From contig CAJGCP010000032.1 in NCBI GenBank assembly GCA_904501885.1, forward strand, positions 1 through 24,501: a stretch of 24,501 nucleotides of DNA. The letters are read 5' to 3'. This document shows positions 8,256 to 16,048 of this stretch, in pieces. The notes below the pieces were generated by a model. The model was given only the letters and a program-made list of their open reading frames with translations, made no database searches and had not been told where the DNA came from. The position numbers and the translations under genes were made by a program. Position 1 is the first letter of the stretch. Each line of letters starts with the position of its first letter. This stretch comes from an uncultured Acetatifactor sp. Lineage in GTDB: Bacteria; Bacillota; Clostridia; Lachnospirales; Lachnospiraceae.

Positions 8256-8293
8256 AAAGGCTTCCGTATGCAGTGCGTTCGGAGGCTTTTGTT
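8256..8293 (+). terminator. terminator-like hairpin between copA and clpB
   Basis: An 11-bp stem with two G-T pairs (8256-8266 with 8280-8290) has a 13-base loop and ends in TTTTGTT. The simplest reading is the copA terminator. It also lies downstream of the candidate clpB promoter and could attenuate clpB. Confidence 0.6.
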
Positions 8294-8330
8294 CCCCACA
8301 TATCATATGTAGCGCATAGGAGGGACGGAT

Positions 8331-10904
8331 ATGAATATACAAAAATTCACTCAAAAATCTATGGAAGCCGTAGAAAATTGCCAAAAGTTGGCATATGAGT
8401 ACGGCAATCAAGAGATTGAGCAGGAGCACCTGCTATATAGTCTGCTGACACTGGAGGATAGTTTGATTCTGAAACTCATCGAAAAGATGGGAATTCAAAA
8501 GGAGCACTTTGTCAGCCGTGTGGAGCAGGCATTAAATAAGCGCACGAAGGTGCAAGGCGGACAGGTTTACATCGGAAACGATTTGAATAAAGTGCTCATC
8601 CATGCAGAGGATGAGGCGAAGGCGTTAGGGGATGAATATGTGTCCGTGGAGCATTTGCTCCTGGCTATGATGAAACATCCGAATCGGGAACTTGCCGCCA
8701 TTTGGAAGGAATACGGCATCAACACAGAACGGTTTCTGCAGGCATTGTCCACCGTGCGTGGAAACCAGAGGGTGACCAGCGACAATCCGGAGGCGACCTA
8801 TGACACTTTGGAGAAATATGGTCAGGATTTGGTGGAGCGTGCCAGAAACGAGAAATTAGACCCTGTCATTGGCAGGGACAATGAAATCCGCAATGTGATT
8901 CGGATACTTTCCCGCAAAACCAAGAACAATCCCGTGTTAATCGGTGAACCGGGTGTGGGCAAAACCGCAGTGGTGGAAGGTCTGGCCCAGAGAATCGTGA
9001 GAGGGGATGTGCCTCTGGGACTGCGGGACAAAAAGATTTTTGCCCTGGACATGGGGGCGCTGGTGGCAGGTGCCAAGTATCGCGGTGAGTTCGAGGAACG
9101 TCTGAAAGCAGTGCTGGATGATGTGAAGAACAGCGATGGGCAAATTATTCTGTTTATCGATGAATTGCATACCATTGTGGGAGCGGGTAAAACGGACGGC
9201 GCATTAGATGCGGGCAATATGTTGAAGCCTATGCTGGCGAGAGGAGAATTGCACTGTATCGGTGCCACCACCTTGGATGAACACAGAAAATACATTGAAA
9301 AGGATCCGGCGTTGGAGAGAAGATTCCAGACCGTGATGGTGGACGAACCCACGGTGGAAGACACCATTTCGATCCTGCGTGGGCTGAAAGAACGATATGA
9401 GGTATATCATGGCGTAAAAATCATGGACAATGCTCTGGTCAGCGCGGCAGTGCTTTCCAATCGCTATATTTCCGAAAGATTTCTGCCGGATAAGGCCATC
9501 GATCTGGTGGATGAAGCCTGTGCGCTGATTAAGACAGAGTTGGACAGTATGCCCACAGAATTGGATGAAATGTCCCGCAAAATCATGCAACTGGAGATTG
9601 AAGAAGCGGCTTTGAAAAAAGAGGAAGACCGATTAAGCCGGGAGCGCCTTGCTGAACTTCAGCGGGAACTGGCTGAGATGAAGGAAGAATTTGCCGGCAA
9701 GAAAGCCCAGTGGGACAATGAAAAGGCTTCCGTGGATAAGCTTTCTAAACTACGCGAAGAGATTGATGCGGTCAACAGTGAGATTCAGATTGCCCAAAGA
9801 GAGGGCAATTTGGAAAAGGCAGCAGAATTAAGTTATGGCCGTTTGCCGGAATTGAAAAAGCAGCTAGAGCAGGAAGAAAATGCCGGGGATAAGGAACTTT
9901 CCCTGGTTCGTGAAAAAGTGTCAGAGGAGGAAATCGCCCGCATTATTTCCAGATGGACCGGTATTCCTGTGACCAAGCTTACGGAGAGCGAGAGAAACAA
10001 AACTCTGCACTTGGACGAGGAATTGCATAAACGGGTAATTGGTCAGGAGGAGGGCGTCAATCGTGTGACAGAAGCCATCATCCGTTCCAAAGCAGGCATC
10101 AAAGATCCCACCAAGCCCATTGGCTCCTTCCTGTTTTTGGGCCCCACGGGTGTGGGTAAGACGGAACTAGCGAAAACTTTGGCGGCCACCTTATTTGATG
10201 ATGAAAACAATATGGTGCGCATCGATATGAGCGAGTATATGGAGAAATTCTCCGTATCCCGTTTGATTGGAGCACCTCCTGGATATGTAGGGTACGAAGA
10301 GGGCGGTCAGCTCACCGAAGCAGTCCGTAGAAAACCCTACAGCGTGGTTTTGTTTGATGAAATTGAAAAGGCTCACCCGGATGTATTCAATGTGCTTTTA
10401 CAGGTGTTGGATGACGGGCATATCACGGATTCCCAAGGCAGACAGGTGGATTTCAAGAATACCATTTTGATTATGACTTCTAATATCGGTGCGGAGTATT
10501 TGCTGGAGGGCATTGACGAAGACGGGCACATCAAGGCAGAGGCTGAGAACGCTGTCATGAACCAGCTACGGGGACATTTTCGTCCGGAGTTTTTGAATCG
10601 TTTAGACGAAGTGATTCTGTTTAAGCCTTTGACCAAGGACAATATCGGAGCAATCGTGCAGCTTGTATTGGATGATTTGAACAGACGCCTGGCAGATCGG
10701 GAACTGGAAATTCAGTTATCTCCGGAAGCAGTGGACCATATCATTGAGCAGGCCTATGACCCCATTTACGGGGCAAGACCTTTGAAGCGGTATATGCAAA
10801 AATATGTGGAGACGCTGGCAGCGAAGTTGATTTTGGCAGACCGGGTAAAGACCGATGGGAAGATTTTGATTATGGAAAGAGAAGGACAGCTGGTGGCGGA
10901 ATAG
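8331..10904 (+). CDS. clpB: ATP-dependent chaperone ClpB
   Basis: The 857-residue AAA+ disaggregase resolves aggregated proteins together with DnaK. The Clp N-domain spans about 1-145. The first AAA module has Walker A GEPGVGKT (205-212), pore loop KYRG (249-252) and Walker B ILFIDELH (273-280). A long charged coiled-coil middle domain at about 400-530 (EEEDRLSRERLAELQRELAE-like sequence) distinguishes ClpB from ClpA and ClpC. The second module has Walker A GPTGVGKT (604-611) and Walker B VVLFDEIEKAHP (near 672). The C-terminal GARPLKRYMQKYVE block is present. AGGAGGG (8318-8324) precedes ATG 8331. No ClpP-docking IGF loop was noticed, in keeping with ClpB. The gene appears to stand alone between two hairpins. 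Confidence 0.97.
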   Translation: MNIQKFTQKSMEAVENCQKLAYEYGNQEIEQEHLLYSLLTLEDSLILKLIEKMGIQKEHFVSRVEQALNKRTKVQGGQVYIGNDLNKVLIHAEDEAKALGDEYVSVEHLLLAMMKHPNRELAAIWKEYGINTERFLQALSTVRGNQRVTSDNPEATYDTLEKYGQDLVERARNEKLDPVIGRDNEIRNVIRILSRKTKNNPVLIGEPGVGKTAVVEGLAQRIVRGDVPLGLRDKKIFALDMGALVAGAKYRGEFEERLKAVLDDVKNSDGQIILFIDELHTIVGAGKTDGALDAGNMLKPMLARGELHCIGATTLDEHRKYIEKDPALERRFQTVMVDEPTVEDTISILRGLKERYEVYHGVKIMDNALVSAAVLSNRYISERFLPDKAIDLVDEACALIKTELDSMPTELDEMSRKIMQLEIEEAALKKEEDRLSRERLAELQRELAEMKEEFAGKKAQWDNEKASVDKLSKLREEIDAVNSEIQIAQREGNLEKAAELSYGRLPELKKQLEQEENAGDKELSLVREKVSEEEIARIISRWTGIPVTKLTESERNKTLHLDEELHKRVIGQEEGVNRVTEAIIRSKAGIKDPTKPIGSFLFLGPTGVGKTELAKTLAATLFDDENNMVRIDMSEYMEKFSVSRLIGAPPGYVGYEEGGQLTEAVRRKPYSVVLFDEIEKAHPDVFNVLLQVLDDGHITDSQGRQVDFKNTILIMTSNIGAEYLLEGIDEDGHIKAEAENAVMNQLRGHFRPEFLNRLDEVILFKPLTKDNIGAIVQLVLDDLNRRLADRELEIQLSPEAVDHIIEQAYDPIYGARPLKRYMQKYVETLAAKLILADRVKTDGKILIMEREGQLVAE

Positions 10905-10942
10905 CCAAACATTTAAAAAGAAATATTTATTGTAAGTGCGAA

Positions 10943-10976
10943 AAAGGGTTGAAAAGTGCATTTTCAACCCTTTACT
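10943..10976 (+). terminator. terminator of clpB
   Basis: A perfect 13-bp stem (10943-10955 with 10961-10973) closes a 5-base loop (GTGCA), 38 bases after the clpB stop. The U-tract on the plus strand is only TTT; on the minus strand it is longer, so the hairpin could also block transcription from the other side. Confidence 0.75.
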
Positions 10977-10999
10977 AATTGGGGGTTTTGGTGTAGAAT
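10971..10999 (+). promoter_or_regulatory. candidate promoter of the sugar operon
   Basis: TTTACT (10971-10976), a 17-base spacer and TAGAAT (10994-10999). A small dyad ACAC-N6-GTGT (11016-11029) sits just past the expected start site and could be an operator. No riboswitch-like structure is seen in the short leader. Confidence 0.4.
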
Positions 11000-11050
11000 T
11001 AATCTTTAGAAAAGTACACCTAAAAGTGTCGAAATAATGGAGGTAGCAAA

Positions 11051-11776
11051 ATGAATGTTTTAGCCATTGGTTGCCATCCGGATGATGTGGAAATCGCTTG
11101 TTCCGGTACTTTGGCAAAATGTGTAAAGCGTGGCGACAAAGTGACTGTTTGCCATGTGTCTACAGGTAACTTGGGACATGTTATCATTCCCCCCGATGAG
11201 TTGACCATCATCCGCGGAAAAGAGGCAAAAAAAGCGGGTGCAATGGCAGGTATTGAGGTCATCTGTGCAGATTTTAACGATTTGGAGATTTATGACAACA
11301 ATCGTGAGGCCCGGGATAAGATTGTGGATATTATCAAATATGCAAATCCTGATTTTATTATTACCCACAACCCTGAGGACTATATGCCCGACCATACTGC
11401 GGTAGCAAGACTTGTATTTGATGCCAGCTTCACAGCTACATTGCCCAATTATAAATTGGCAAATCCTAAGTACAGTAATGCAGATACACCGCCCGCAAAG
11501 ATGGTTCCTATTTTCTACATGGATACCTTGGCAGGTGTTGATTTTAACCCCACTATTTATGTGGACATTTCAGAGGAAATCGATTTAAAGATTGATATGT
11601 TGGAATGCCATGAGAGCCAGTTGGTATGGATGAGAGAGCATGACGGCATTGATTTTGCTGATATGGTTCGTACTTGTTCCAGATACCGCGGCTATCAGTG
11701 TGGTGCGGAATACGCAGAGGGCTTCCGTCAGTTGCAGAGCTATCTGAAGGGAACCACGGAAAGACTTCTTCCGTAA
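11051..11776 (+). CDS. PIG-L family N-deacetylase
   Basis: The 241-residue protein belongs to the PIG-L/LmbE zinc hydrolases, which remove acetyl groups from N-acetylglucosamine-type sugars and their conjugates (BshB, MshB and diacetylchitobiose deacetylase are known members). The zinc and catalytic motif HPDD is at 9-12 within AIGCHPDDVEIACSGT. The second metal His is in PDHTAVARL (His115). No signal peptide or membrane segment is present, so it acts in the cytosol on a soluble substrate. AATGGAGG provides the ribosome binding site before ATG 11051. It is the first gene of a run with a NagB-fold enzyme, a sugar kinase and an aldolase, which suggests that deacetylation is the first step of a breakdown pathway. 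The exact substrate is unknown. Confidence 0.9.
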   Translation: MNVLAIGCHPDDVEIACSGTLAKCVKRGDKVTVCHVSTGNLGHVIIPPDELTIIRGKEAKKAGAMAGIEVICADFNDLEIYDNNREARDKIVDIIKYANPDFIITHNPEDYMPDHTAVARLVFDASFTATLPNYKLANPKYSNADTPPAKMVPIFYMDTLAGVDFNPTIYVDISEEIDLKIDMLECHESQLVWMREHDGIDFADMVRTCSRYRGYQCGAEYAEGFRQLQSYLKGTTERLLP

Positions 11777-11791
11777 TTTTACATAGTACTT

Positions 11792-11813
11792 AAGGGACCT
11801 TGGAGCGTCCCTT
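11792..11813 (+). other. intercistronic hairpin
   Basis: A 7-bp perfect stem (AAGGGAC with GTCCCTT) and 8-base loop lie between the deacetylase and NagB-like genes. No U-tract follows, so it is probably an RNA processing or stability element and not a terminator. Confidence 0.4.
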
Positions 11814-11856
11814 GAAATAAGAAAAAGAAACGCATGATTTATGCAGAAAGAGGTAT

Positions 11857-12795
11857 ATGATGAATTTTATGAGTACTGTTGCCGGCTCTTTGCTGGAAGG
11901 CTTTTATCCCGCTGGTTGGGATATGGCAAAAATTGATGCTTGTTGTGATAAGGGTGTTGAGAGAGAAGCATTCTGGAATGATGGGTTCAATCCTGTAGTG
12001 TGTGAATCCTTGGGCGATTTCGATACCTTGATGGGTCATGAAATTGCGATGCAGATCAAATTGACCGGTGAAGAAGGCCGTAAGTTGGCTATGATCCTTC
12101 CTGTAGGCCCCATGGGTATGTATCGTTGGGCTGCGTATTTCCTGAACGAGTGGGATGTTGATTGCTCTCACGTAACCACCTTCAACATGGATGAGTGGGC
12201 AGACGCAGACGGCAATACATTGCCTAACACTGACACCGCTTCCTTCGAGTATTCCATGAGAGAAGCTTTCTTTAACAAAGTTAATAAGACAATTCCTGAG
12301 AACCAGAGAAACTTTGCGACCAAGACAAATCTTCCTACCTATTCCGAGAAGATCGCTGCTTTGAAGGCAGAGGGTGCGAAGTTGGTATTGGTATATGGTA
12401 TCGGTAGAATGTGCCATATCGCTTTCTGGGAGCCTCAGTTTGGCGAAGATTATGCAAGTGATGAAGAGTGGAAGGCAGCATGCTACCGCATCGGCGCTAA
12501 GCTTCATCCTTTGACCATTGAGCAGAATGCTATCACCAGCTTCAAGAGCCGTACCACTTTGGTTCCTTGTCGCGCAAACACCATTGGACCCGGCCTCTTC
12601 CTGCAGGCAGATTACTGCATCGGCGGATGCGACGGTATGTTCAATCGTGGTATGGGATGGCAGGGTATGAGCTTCCGTACAACACTTCATTACGGACCTA
12701 CCCGTCACATCGCTTCCACTTACATTCCTACTATGCCCGGTAAGTTGTTCTACTTGAAAGAGCTGGCTGAGGCAATGACTGCAGAATGTAACTAA
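11857..12795 (+). CDS. divergent glucosamine-6-phosphate deaminase/isomerase (NagB-fold) homologue
   Basis: The 312-residue protein is recognisably related to NagB, which converts glucosamine 6-phosphate to fructose 6-phosphate and ammonia, but it is about 45 residues longer and altered. TFNMDEW (108-114) keeps the catalytic Asp (E. coli Asp72) seen in TFNMDEY. The GIGRMCHIAFWEP block (181-193) keeps the His and Glu of the ring-opening triad (His187, Glu192). The Asp two residues before that His (E. coli Asp141) is replaced by Met185. The phosphate-binding loop, LPTGGTP-like in NagB, reads LPVGPMG (81-87). The true substrate may therefore differ or lack a phosphate. ATG 11857 or 11860 are both possible after AAAGAGG; the second has better spacing. 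Confidence 0.8.
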   Translation: MMNFMSTVAGSLLEGFYPAGWDMAKIDACCDKGVEREAFWNDGFNPVVCESLGDFDTLMGHEIAMQIKLTGEEGRKLAMILPVGPMGMYRWAAYFLNEWDVDCSHVTTFNMDEWADADGNTLPNTDTASFEYSMREAFFNKVNKTIPENQRNFATKTNLPTYSEKIAALKAEGAKLVLVYGIGRMCHIAFWEPQFGEDYASDEEWKAACYRIGAKLHPLTIEQNAITSFKSRTTLVPCRANTIGPGLFLQADYCIGGCDGMFNRGMGWQGMSFRTTLHYGPTRHIASTYIPTMPGKLFYLKELAEAMTAECN

Positions 12796-12807
12796 GAGGT
12801 GAGACAT

Positions 12808-13926
12808 ATGTCTAAAAAGGTAATCGCAGCAGGGCATATCTGTTTGGATATCACCCCTGTTTTCCCCGGAGAAAAGGTGGAGAACCTGACGGATGTATTG
12901 AATCCGGGTAAATTGATTTACATGAAAGAAGCAGATGTTCATACCGGCGGTGCGGTGGCCAACACCGGACTTGCCATGAAAATTCTCGGCGCAGACGTAT
13001 CTTTGGTATCTAAGATTGGTGATGACGCCTTCGGTGAGATGGTAATGAACATTGTGAAACAGTACGATGCACAGGAGGGGATGATTGTCATCCCCGGAGA
13101 GTCCACTTCCTATTCCGTGGTATTGGCAGTTCCCGGTGTTGATCGTATTTTCTTGCACAATCCCGGTGCCAACGATACCTTCGTAATGGCAGATATACCG
13201 GAGAAGACTTTAGAAGGTGTGGCATTATTCCATTTTGGATATCCACCCCTTATGAAGCAGATGTACGTGGATGGCGGCATCGAATTGGTGCGTATGATGA
13301 AGACCATGAAGGAGAGGGGCATTGCCACCTCCCTGGATATGACTTCCGTAGATCCCAATTCCCCTGCAGGAAAAGCAGATTGGGATGCTATTCTGAAAGC
13401 GGTATTGCCCTATGTGGATTTCTTTGTTCCCAGTGTAGAAGAACTGTGCTATATGTTAGACAGAGAACGCTACGAAGAGTGGCAGGTACGTGCGGCTGGT
13501 AAAGACATCGCTGACATGTTGGATTTGGAAAAAGACATCAAGCCCCTGGCTGACAAATGTATGGCATACGGCTGTAAAGTTCTTTTGATCAAATGCGGTG
13601 CGCCCGGTATGTATTACAGAACGGCAAACCGTGAGGAACTTGAGAAGGTTGGCGCAGCCATTGCACTGGATGTGGAAGCATGGGCTGATAAAGATGGATT
13701 TGAGAAAAGTTATGTGCCTGAGCGGATTCTTTCCGGAACCGGTGCGGGAGATACCAGTATCGCCGCTTTTCTGACCGCCATCTTAGAGGGTTGCACACCG
13801 GAAGAAAGTATGCAACTTGCTACCGCTACAGGTGCTTCCTGCGTGGCAGCATATGACGCACTTAGCGGCCTCAAATCATTTGAAGAATTGCGTGCAAAAA
13901 TTGCCGCAGGATGGAATAAAAACTAA
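12808..13926 (+). CDS. PfkB family carbohydrate kinase
   Basis: The 372-residue protein is a ribokinase-fold (PfkB) sugar kinase. The N-terminal substrate-binding GGAVANTG motif is at 47-54. The C-terminal signature SGTGAGDTSIAAF is at 309-321, with Asp315 as the catalytic base. It is longer than typical members (about 300-330) because of an insertion at about 215-250 (DRERYEEWQVRAAGKDIADM region). I chose ATG 12808: AGAGGTGA lies just before it, and the in-frame GTG 12799 falls inside that ribosome binding site. It follows the NagB-like gene by 12 bases and precedes an aldolase by 15. The context suggests it phosphorylates a ketose or ketose phosphate for aldol cleavage; fructose, tagatose or their 6-phosphates are candidates. 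Confidence 0.9.
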   Translation: MSKKVIAAGHICLDITPVFPGEKVENLTDVLNPGKLIYMKEADVHTGGAVANTGLAMKILGADVSLVSKIGDDAFGEMVMNIVKQYDAQEGMIVIPGESTSYSVVLAVPGVDRIFLHNPGANDTFVMADIPEKTLEGVALFHFGYPPLMKQMYVDGGIELVRMMKTMKERGIATSLDMTSVDPNSPAGKADWDAILKAVLPYVDFFVPSVEELCYMLDRERYEEWQVRAAGKDIADMLDLEKDIKPLADKCMAYGCKVLLIKCGAPGMYYRTANREELEKVGAAIALDVEAWADKDGFEKSYVPERILSGTGAGDTSIAAFLTAILEGCTPEESMQLATATGASCVAAYDALSGLKSFEELRAKIAAGWNKN

Positions 13927-13941
13927 AGGAGAAATACAGAG

Positions 13942-14913
13942 ATGTTAGTAAATTTGAATCAAGTTCTGGTTCCTGCAAAAAAGAATCACTACGCAGTAGG
14001 ATTATTTAACGCAGTAAATATGGAATTGGCACGCGGTATCATCAATGCTGCTGAGTGCTCCCGTTCCCCCGTTATCATGGGTACTGCAGAGGTTCTGTTC
14101 CCTTACGGACCTTTGGAGGAAGTATCTTATTATTTGATTCCCATGGCAAAGAAGGCAAATGTGCCTGTTGTTATCCACTTGGACCATGGTCTTAACAAGG
14201 AAACTTGTATCAAGGCTTTGGAGTTGGGCTTCTCCTCCATCATGTATGACTGTTCTACCGACCCTTATGAGGTGAATGTAGAGAAAGTACGTGAAATGGC
14301 AGAAATCGCACATTCCTATGGCGCAACCATCGAAGGTGAACTGGGACATGTGGGTGATAATGAAGGTTCTGCAGAGGGTAGCAGCCATTTGGCAGACCCC
14401 AGCAAATATTTCACAGATCCCAAGATGGCAAAGGACTATGTACAGAAGACAGGTGTTGACGCTTTGGCTATCGCAGTTGGTAATGCACATGGTGCGTACA
14501 AATTGCCGCCCAAGTTGGATTTCGAAAGAATCCGCACCATCGCTAACACCGTAGATGTTCCTTTGGTTCTTCACGGTGGTTCCGGTTTGACAGACAACGA
14601 TTTCCGTCAGGCAATCAAGGAAGGTATCAGCAAGGTAAATATCTTTACCGATATCAATGTGGCAATGGTTAAGGCAGAGTTTTCCAAGTTCAGCGATATG
14701 AACAAGGGTATCATCGACCTGATTCCTGCAGCTGTTGAGGCTGTTAAGCAGGAGACTTTGGCAAAGATGAAACTGTTCTCCAGCGACGGCAAGGCAGCAT
14801 GCCCTTCCGGCAATGTAGTATGCCAGGATCCCAGAAAGGTACAGAACCTTGCACTGAGCCAGGCAGAAATCCAGAAGATCGTAGAGATGGTTGTAGCGCA
14901 GGTACGTAAATAA
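13942..14913 (+). CDS. class II fructose-bisphosphate aldolase family protein
   Basis: The 323-residue zinc aldolase belongs to the class II FBA/KbaY/GatY family, which cleaves ketose (bis)phosphates to dihydroxyacetone phosphate and an aldehyde. Visible sites are IHLDHG (78-83, with catalytic Asp81 and zinc His82), EGELGHVG (131-138), zinc His183 in VGNAHGAYK, and His211 in LVLHGGSGL. Lys, Asn and Asp in KVNIFTDINVA complete the phosphate site. AAAGGAGA provides the ribosome binding site. It is the last enzyme of the deacetylase/NagB-like/kinase/aldolase run. It could cleave fructose 1,6-bisphosphate, tagatose 1,6-bisphosphate or a 1-phosphate; sequence alone does not decide. Its stop overlaps the next start (TAATG). 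Confidence 0.92.
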   Translation: MLVNLNQVLVPAKKNHYAVGLFNAVNMELARGIINAAECSRSPVIMGTAEVLFPYGPLEEVSYYLIPMAKKANVPVVIHLDHGLNKETCIKALELGFSSIMYDCSTDPYEVNVEKVREMAEIAHSYGATIEGELGHVGDNEGSAEGSSHLADPSKYFTDPKMAKDYVQKTGVDALAIAVGNAHGAYKLPPKLDFERIRTIANTVDVPLVLHGGSGLTDNDFRQAIKEGISKVNIFTDINVAMVKAEFSKFSDMNKGIIDLIPAAVEAVKQETLAKMKLFSSDGKAACPSGNVVCQDPRKVQNLALSQAEIQKIVEMVVAQVRK

Positions 14914-15086
14914 TGATACCGAAAGACCCTGTGATGCTACTTAGTTTCTTGAATATGAAACTGCGAGATTTCTACTCTGATTTATCTGCCCTGTGTGAGG
15001 ATTTGGATGTTTCCGAGGTGGAGATGAAAGAAAAACTGGCGACGATCGGTTATGTATATGATGCAGATAGAAATCAATTTGTGTAG
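14913..15086 (+). CDS. DUF4250 domain small protein
   Basis: This 57-residue reading frame starts at ATG 14913, one base inside the aldolase stop codon (TAATG), and ends at TAG 15084-15086. The sequence MIPKDPVMLLSFLNMKLRDF, then LCEDLDV, then GYVYDADRNQFV, matches the DUF4250 family of short Clostridial proteins as I know it. No function is established. It is predicted to be helical with a C-terminal strand-like end and has no signal or membrane segment. It has no Shine-Dalgarno of its own beyond the aldolase coding end, so translation by reinitiation after the aldolase is likely. Whether it belongs to the sugar pathway or merely sits there is unknown. Confidence 0.85.
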   Translation: MIPKDPVMLLSFLNMKLRDFYSDLSALCEDLDVSEVEMKEKLATIGYVYDADRNQFV

Positions 15087-15168
15087 ATGATGTGACTATG
15101 TTGGCGTATTATGTTCGCATGCAAAGTCATATAATATAAGAAGCAAACCGTAGTGGGTGGAACTTCTT

Positions 15169-15906
15169 ATGAAAAGAATGATAACAGCAATCCTAATGTT
15201 TGATATAGCTTTAGGATTGCTGTTTTTATGTTTAAAGGTGAATGATTTTGAGAAGGAATATAGAGCTGAATTGGTTGCGTGCCAGGTTGAATCAAGTGGA
15301 ACGACCCCTGGGTTTCTCACAGATAGTCCATTGGGAGCGACACCCCTTGCGGATAAACAAGTTGCTCTCACCTTTGACGACGGCCCTCATCCGCGATATA
15401 CGGAGCAATTATTAGATGGTTTGAAAGAGAGGGGCGTGGTTGCTACCTTTTTTGTAACAGGAGAGCATGCTGCCCTACACCCCGATATTATAGAGAGGAT
15501 GTATCACGAGGGGCATATGATAGGAAATCATACCTATAGTCATATGCAACTGAGCAAGAAGAATTTAGAAGCATACAAAGAAGAGTTAATACGCACCAGC
15601 GAAGTGATAGAGGAAATCACCGGGGAGGAAGTGCTCTATGTCCGCCCACCTTATGGTTCTTGGAATAAATCTATCGAAAAGGATTTGAATATGTTTCCGG
15701 TGTTGTGGACAGTGGACCCTCTGGATTGGTGTTCAAGTAATGTGAAAGCGATTGTAAATAGAATTGTGAAAAATGTGAAAGAGGATGATATTATTCTAAT
15801 GCACGATTATTATGCCACTTCTGTGGAGGCGGCTTTACAAGCAGTAGATAAATTATTAGAGCAAGGATATCATTTTGTGACCGTGGAGGAGATACTGTTT
15901 GATTGA
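15169..15906 (+). CDS. membrane-anchored polysaccharide deacetylase (CE4 family)
   Basis: The 245-residue protein removes N-acetyl groups from cell-wall or other polysaccharides; close relatives act on peptidoglycan GlcNAc or chitin. An N-terminal hydrophobic segment (5-23) looks like an uncleaved signal anchor, placing the enzyme outside the membrane. CE4 motifs are intact: TFDDGPHP (68-75, catalytic base Asp70 and metal Asp71), HTYSH (121-125, metal His pair), RPPYG (159-163), DPLDW (183-187) and the catalytic His212 in ILMHDY. I chose ATG 15169, eight bases after GGGTGG; GTG 15157 lies inside that weak site. No terminator separates it from the DUF4250 gene, and a TATAAT (15132-15137) lacks a good -35 box, so its promoter is uncertain. 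Confidence 0.92.
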   Translation: MKRMITAILMFDIALGLLFLCLKVNDFEKEYRAELVACQVESSGTTPGFLTDSPLGATPLADKQVALTFDDGPHPRYTEQLLDGLKERGVVATFFVTGEHAALHPDIIERMYHEGHMIGNHTYSHMQLSKKNLEAYKEELIRTSEVIEEITGEEVLYVRPPYGSWNKSIEKDLNMFPVLWTVDPLDWCSSNVKAIVNRIVKNVKEDDIILMHDYYATSVEAALQAVDKLLEQGYHFVTVEEILFD

Positions 15907-15922
15907 GGCAATGAAATTATTG

Positions 15923-15950
15923 TTGTAATTACCAAATTATATGCTATAAT
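15923..15950 (+). promoter_or_regulatory. promoter of the putative antitoxin RNA
   Basis: TTGTAA (15923-15928), a 16-base spacer and TATAAT (15945-15950), with an extended -10 (TGCTATAAT). It points toward the toxin gene on the opposite strand. The toxin promoter carries the same extended -10. Confidence 0.65.
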
Positions 15951-15963
15951 GTAATTAGCAAAA

Positions 15964-15990
15964 GGCAATCGCCACAGAGTGGTTGACCTC
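15964..15990 (+). repeat. inverted repeat, antitoxin-side arm
   Basis: GGCAATCG, then ACAG, then TGGTTGACCTC. The same three blocks occur on the minus strand at 16168-16196, so both convergent RNAs carry this sequence near their 5' ends. Confidence 0.85.
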
Positions 15991-16001
15991 AGATGTGAAA
16001 G

Positions 16002-16046
16002 AAGACCTTCCCTATCTGGTCAAAGTACAGGGAAGGTCTTTTCCTA
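16002..16046. terminator. bidirectional terminator shared by toxin mRNA and antitoxin RNA
   Basis: A perfect 12-bp stem (16002-16013 with 16029-16040) closes a 15-base loop containing GGTCAA. On the plus strand it ends TCTTTTCC; on the minus strand it ends TCTTCTTTC. It lies 9 bases past the toxin stop codon and about 45 bases into the antitoxin RNA. Confidence 0.85.
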
Positions 16047-16048
16047 CT

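Larger units (their letters stand above)
15957..16046 (+). ncRNA. putative antitoxin RNA, convergent with the toxin mRNA
   Basis: The strong extended -10 promoter at 15923-15950 and the hairpin at 16002-16040 define a plus-strand transcript of about 85-90 bases with no reading frame. It overlaps the 3' end of the toxin mRNA through the shared terminator. Its 5' part (15964-15990) repeats the toxin leader sequence on the opposite strand. The arrangement matches convergent type I toxin-antitoxin loci such as par (Fst/RNAII) and the Bacillus TxpA/BsrG types. The exact ends are inferred from promoter and terminator positions only. Confidence 0.6.

Noticed and set aside
10905..11050. Riboswitch before the sugar operon
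   Set aside because: The region holds the clpB terminator and a short leader without further structure.
11839..13158. Long open frame (439 codons) on the minus strand opposite the NagB-like and kinase genes
   Set aside because: It is the antisense shadow of two well-supported genes; the translated sequence is rich in His, Cys and Gln with no family resemblance and no ribosome binding site.
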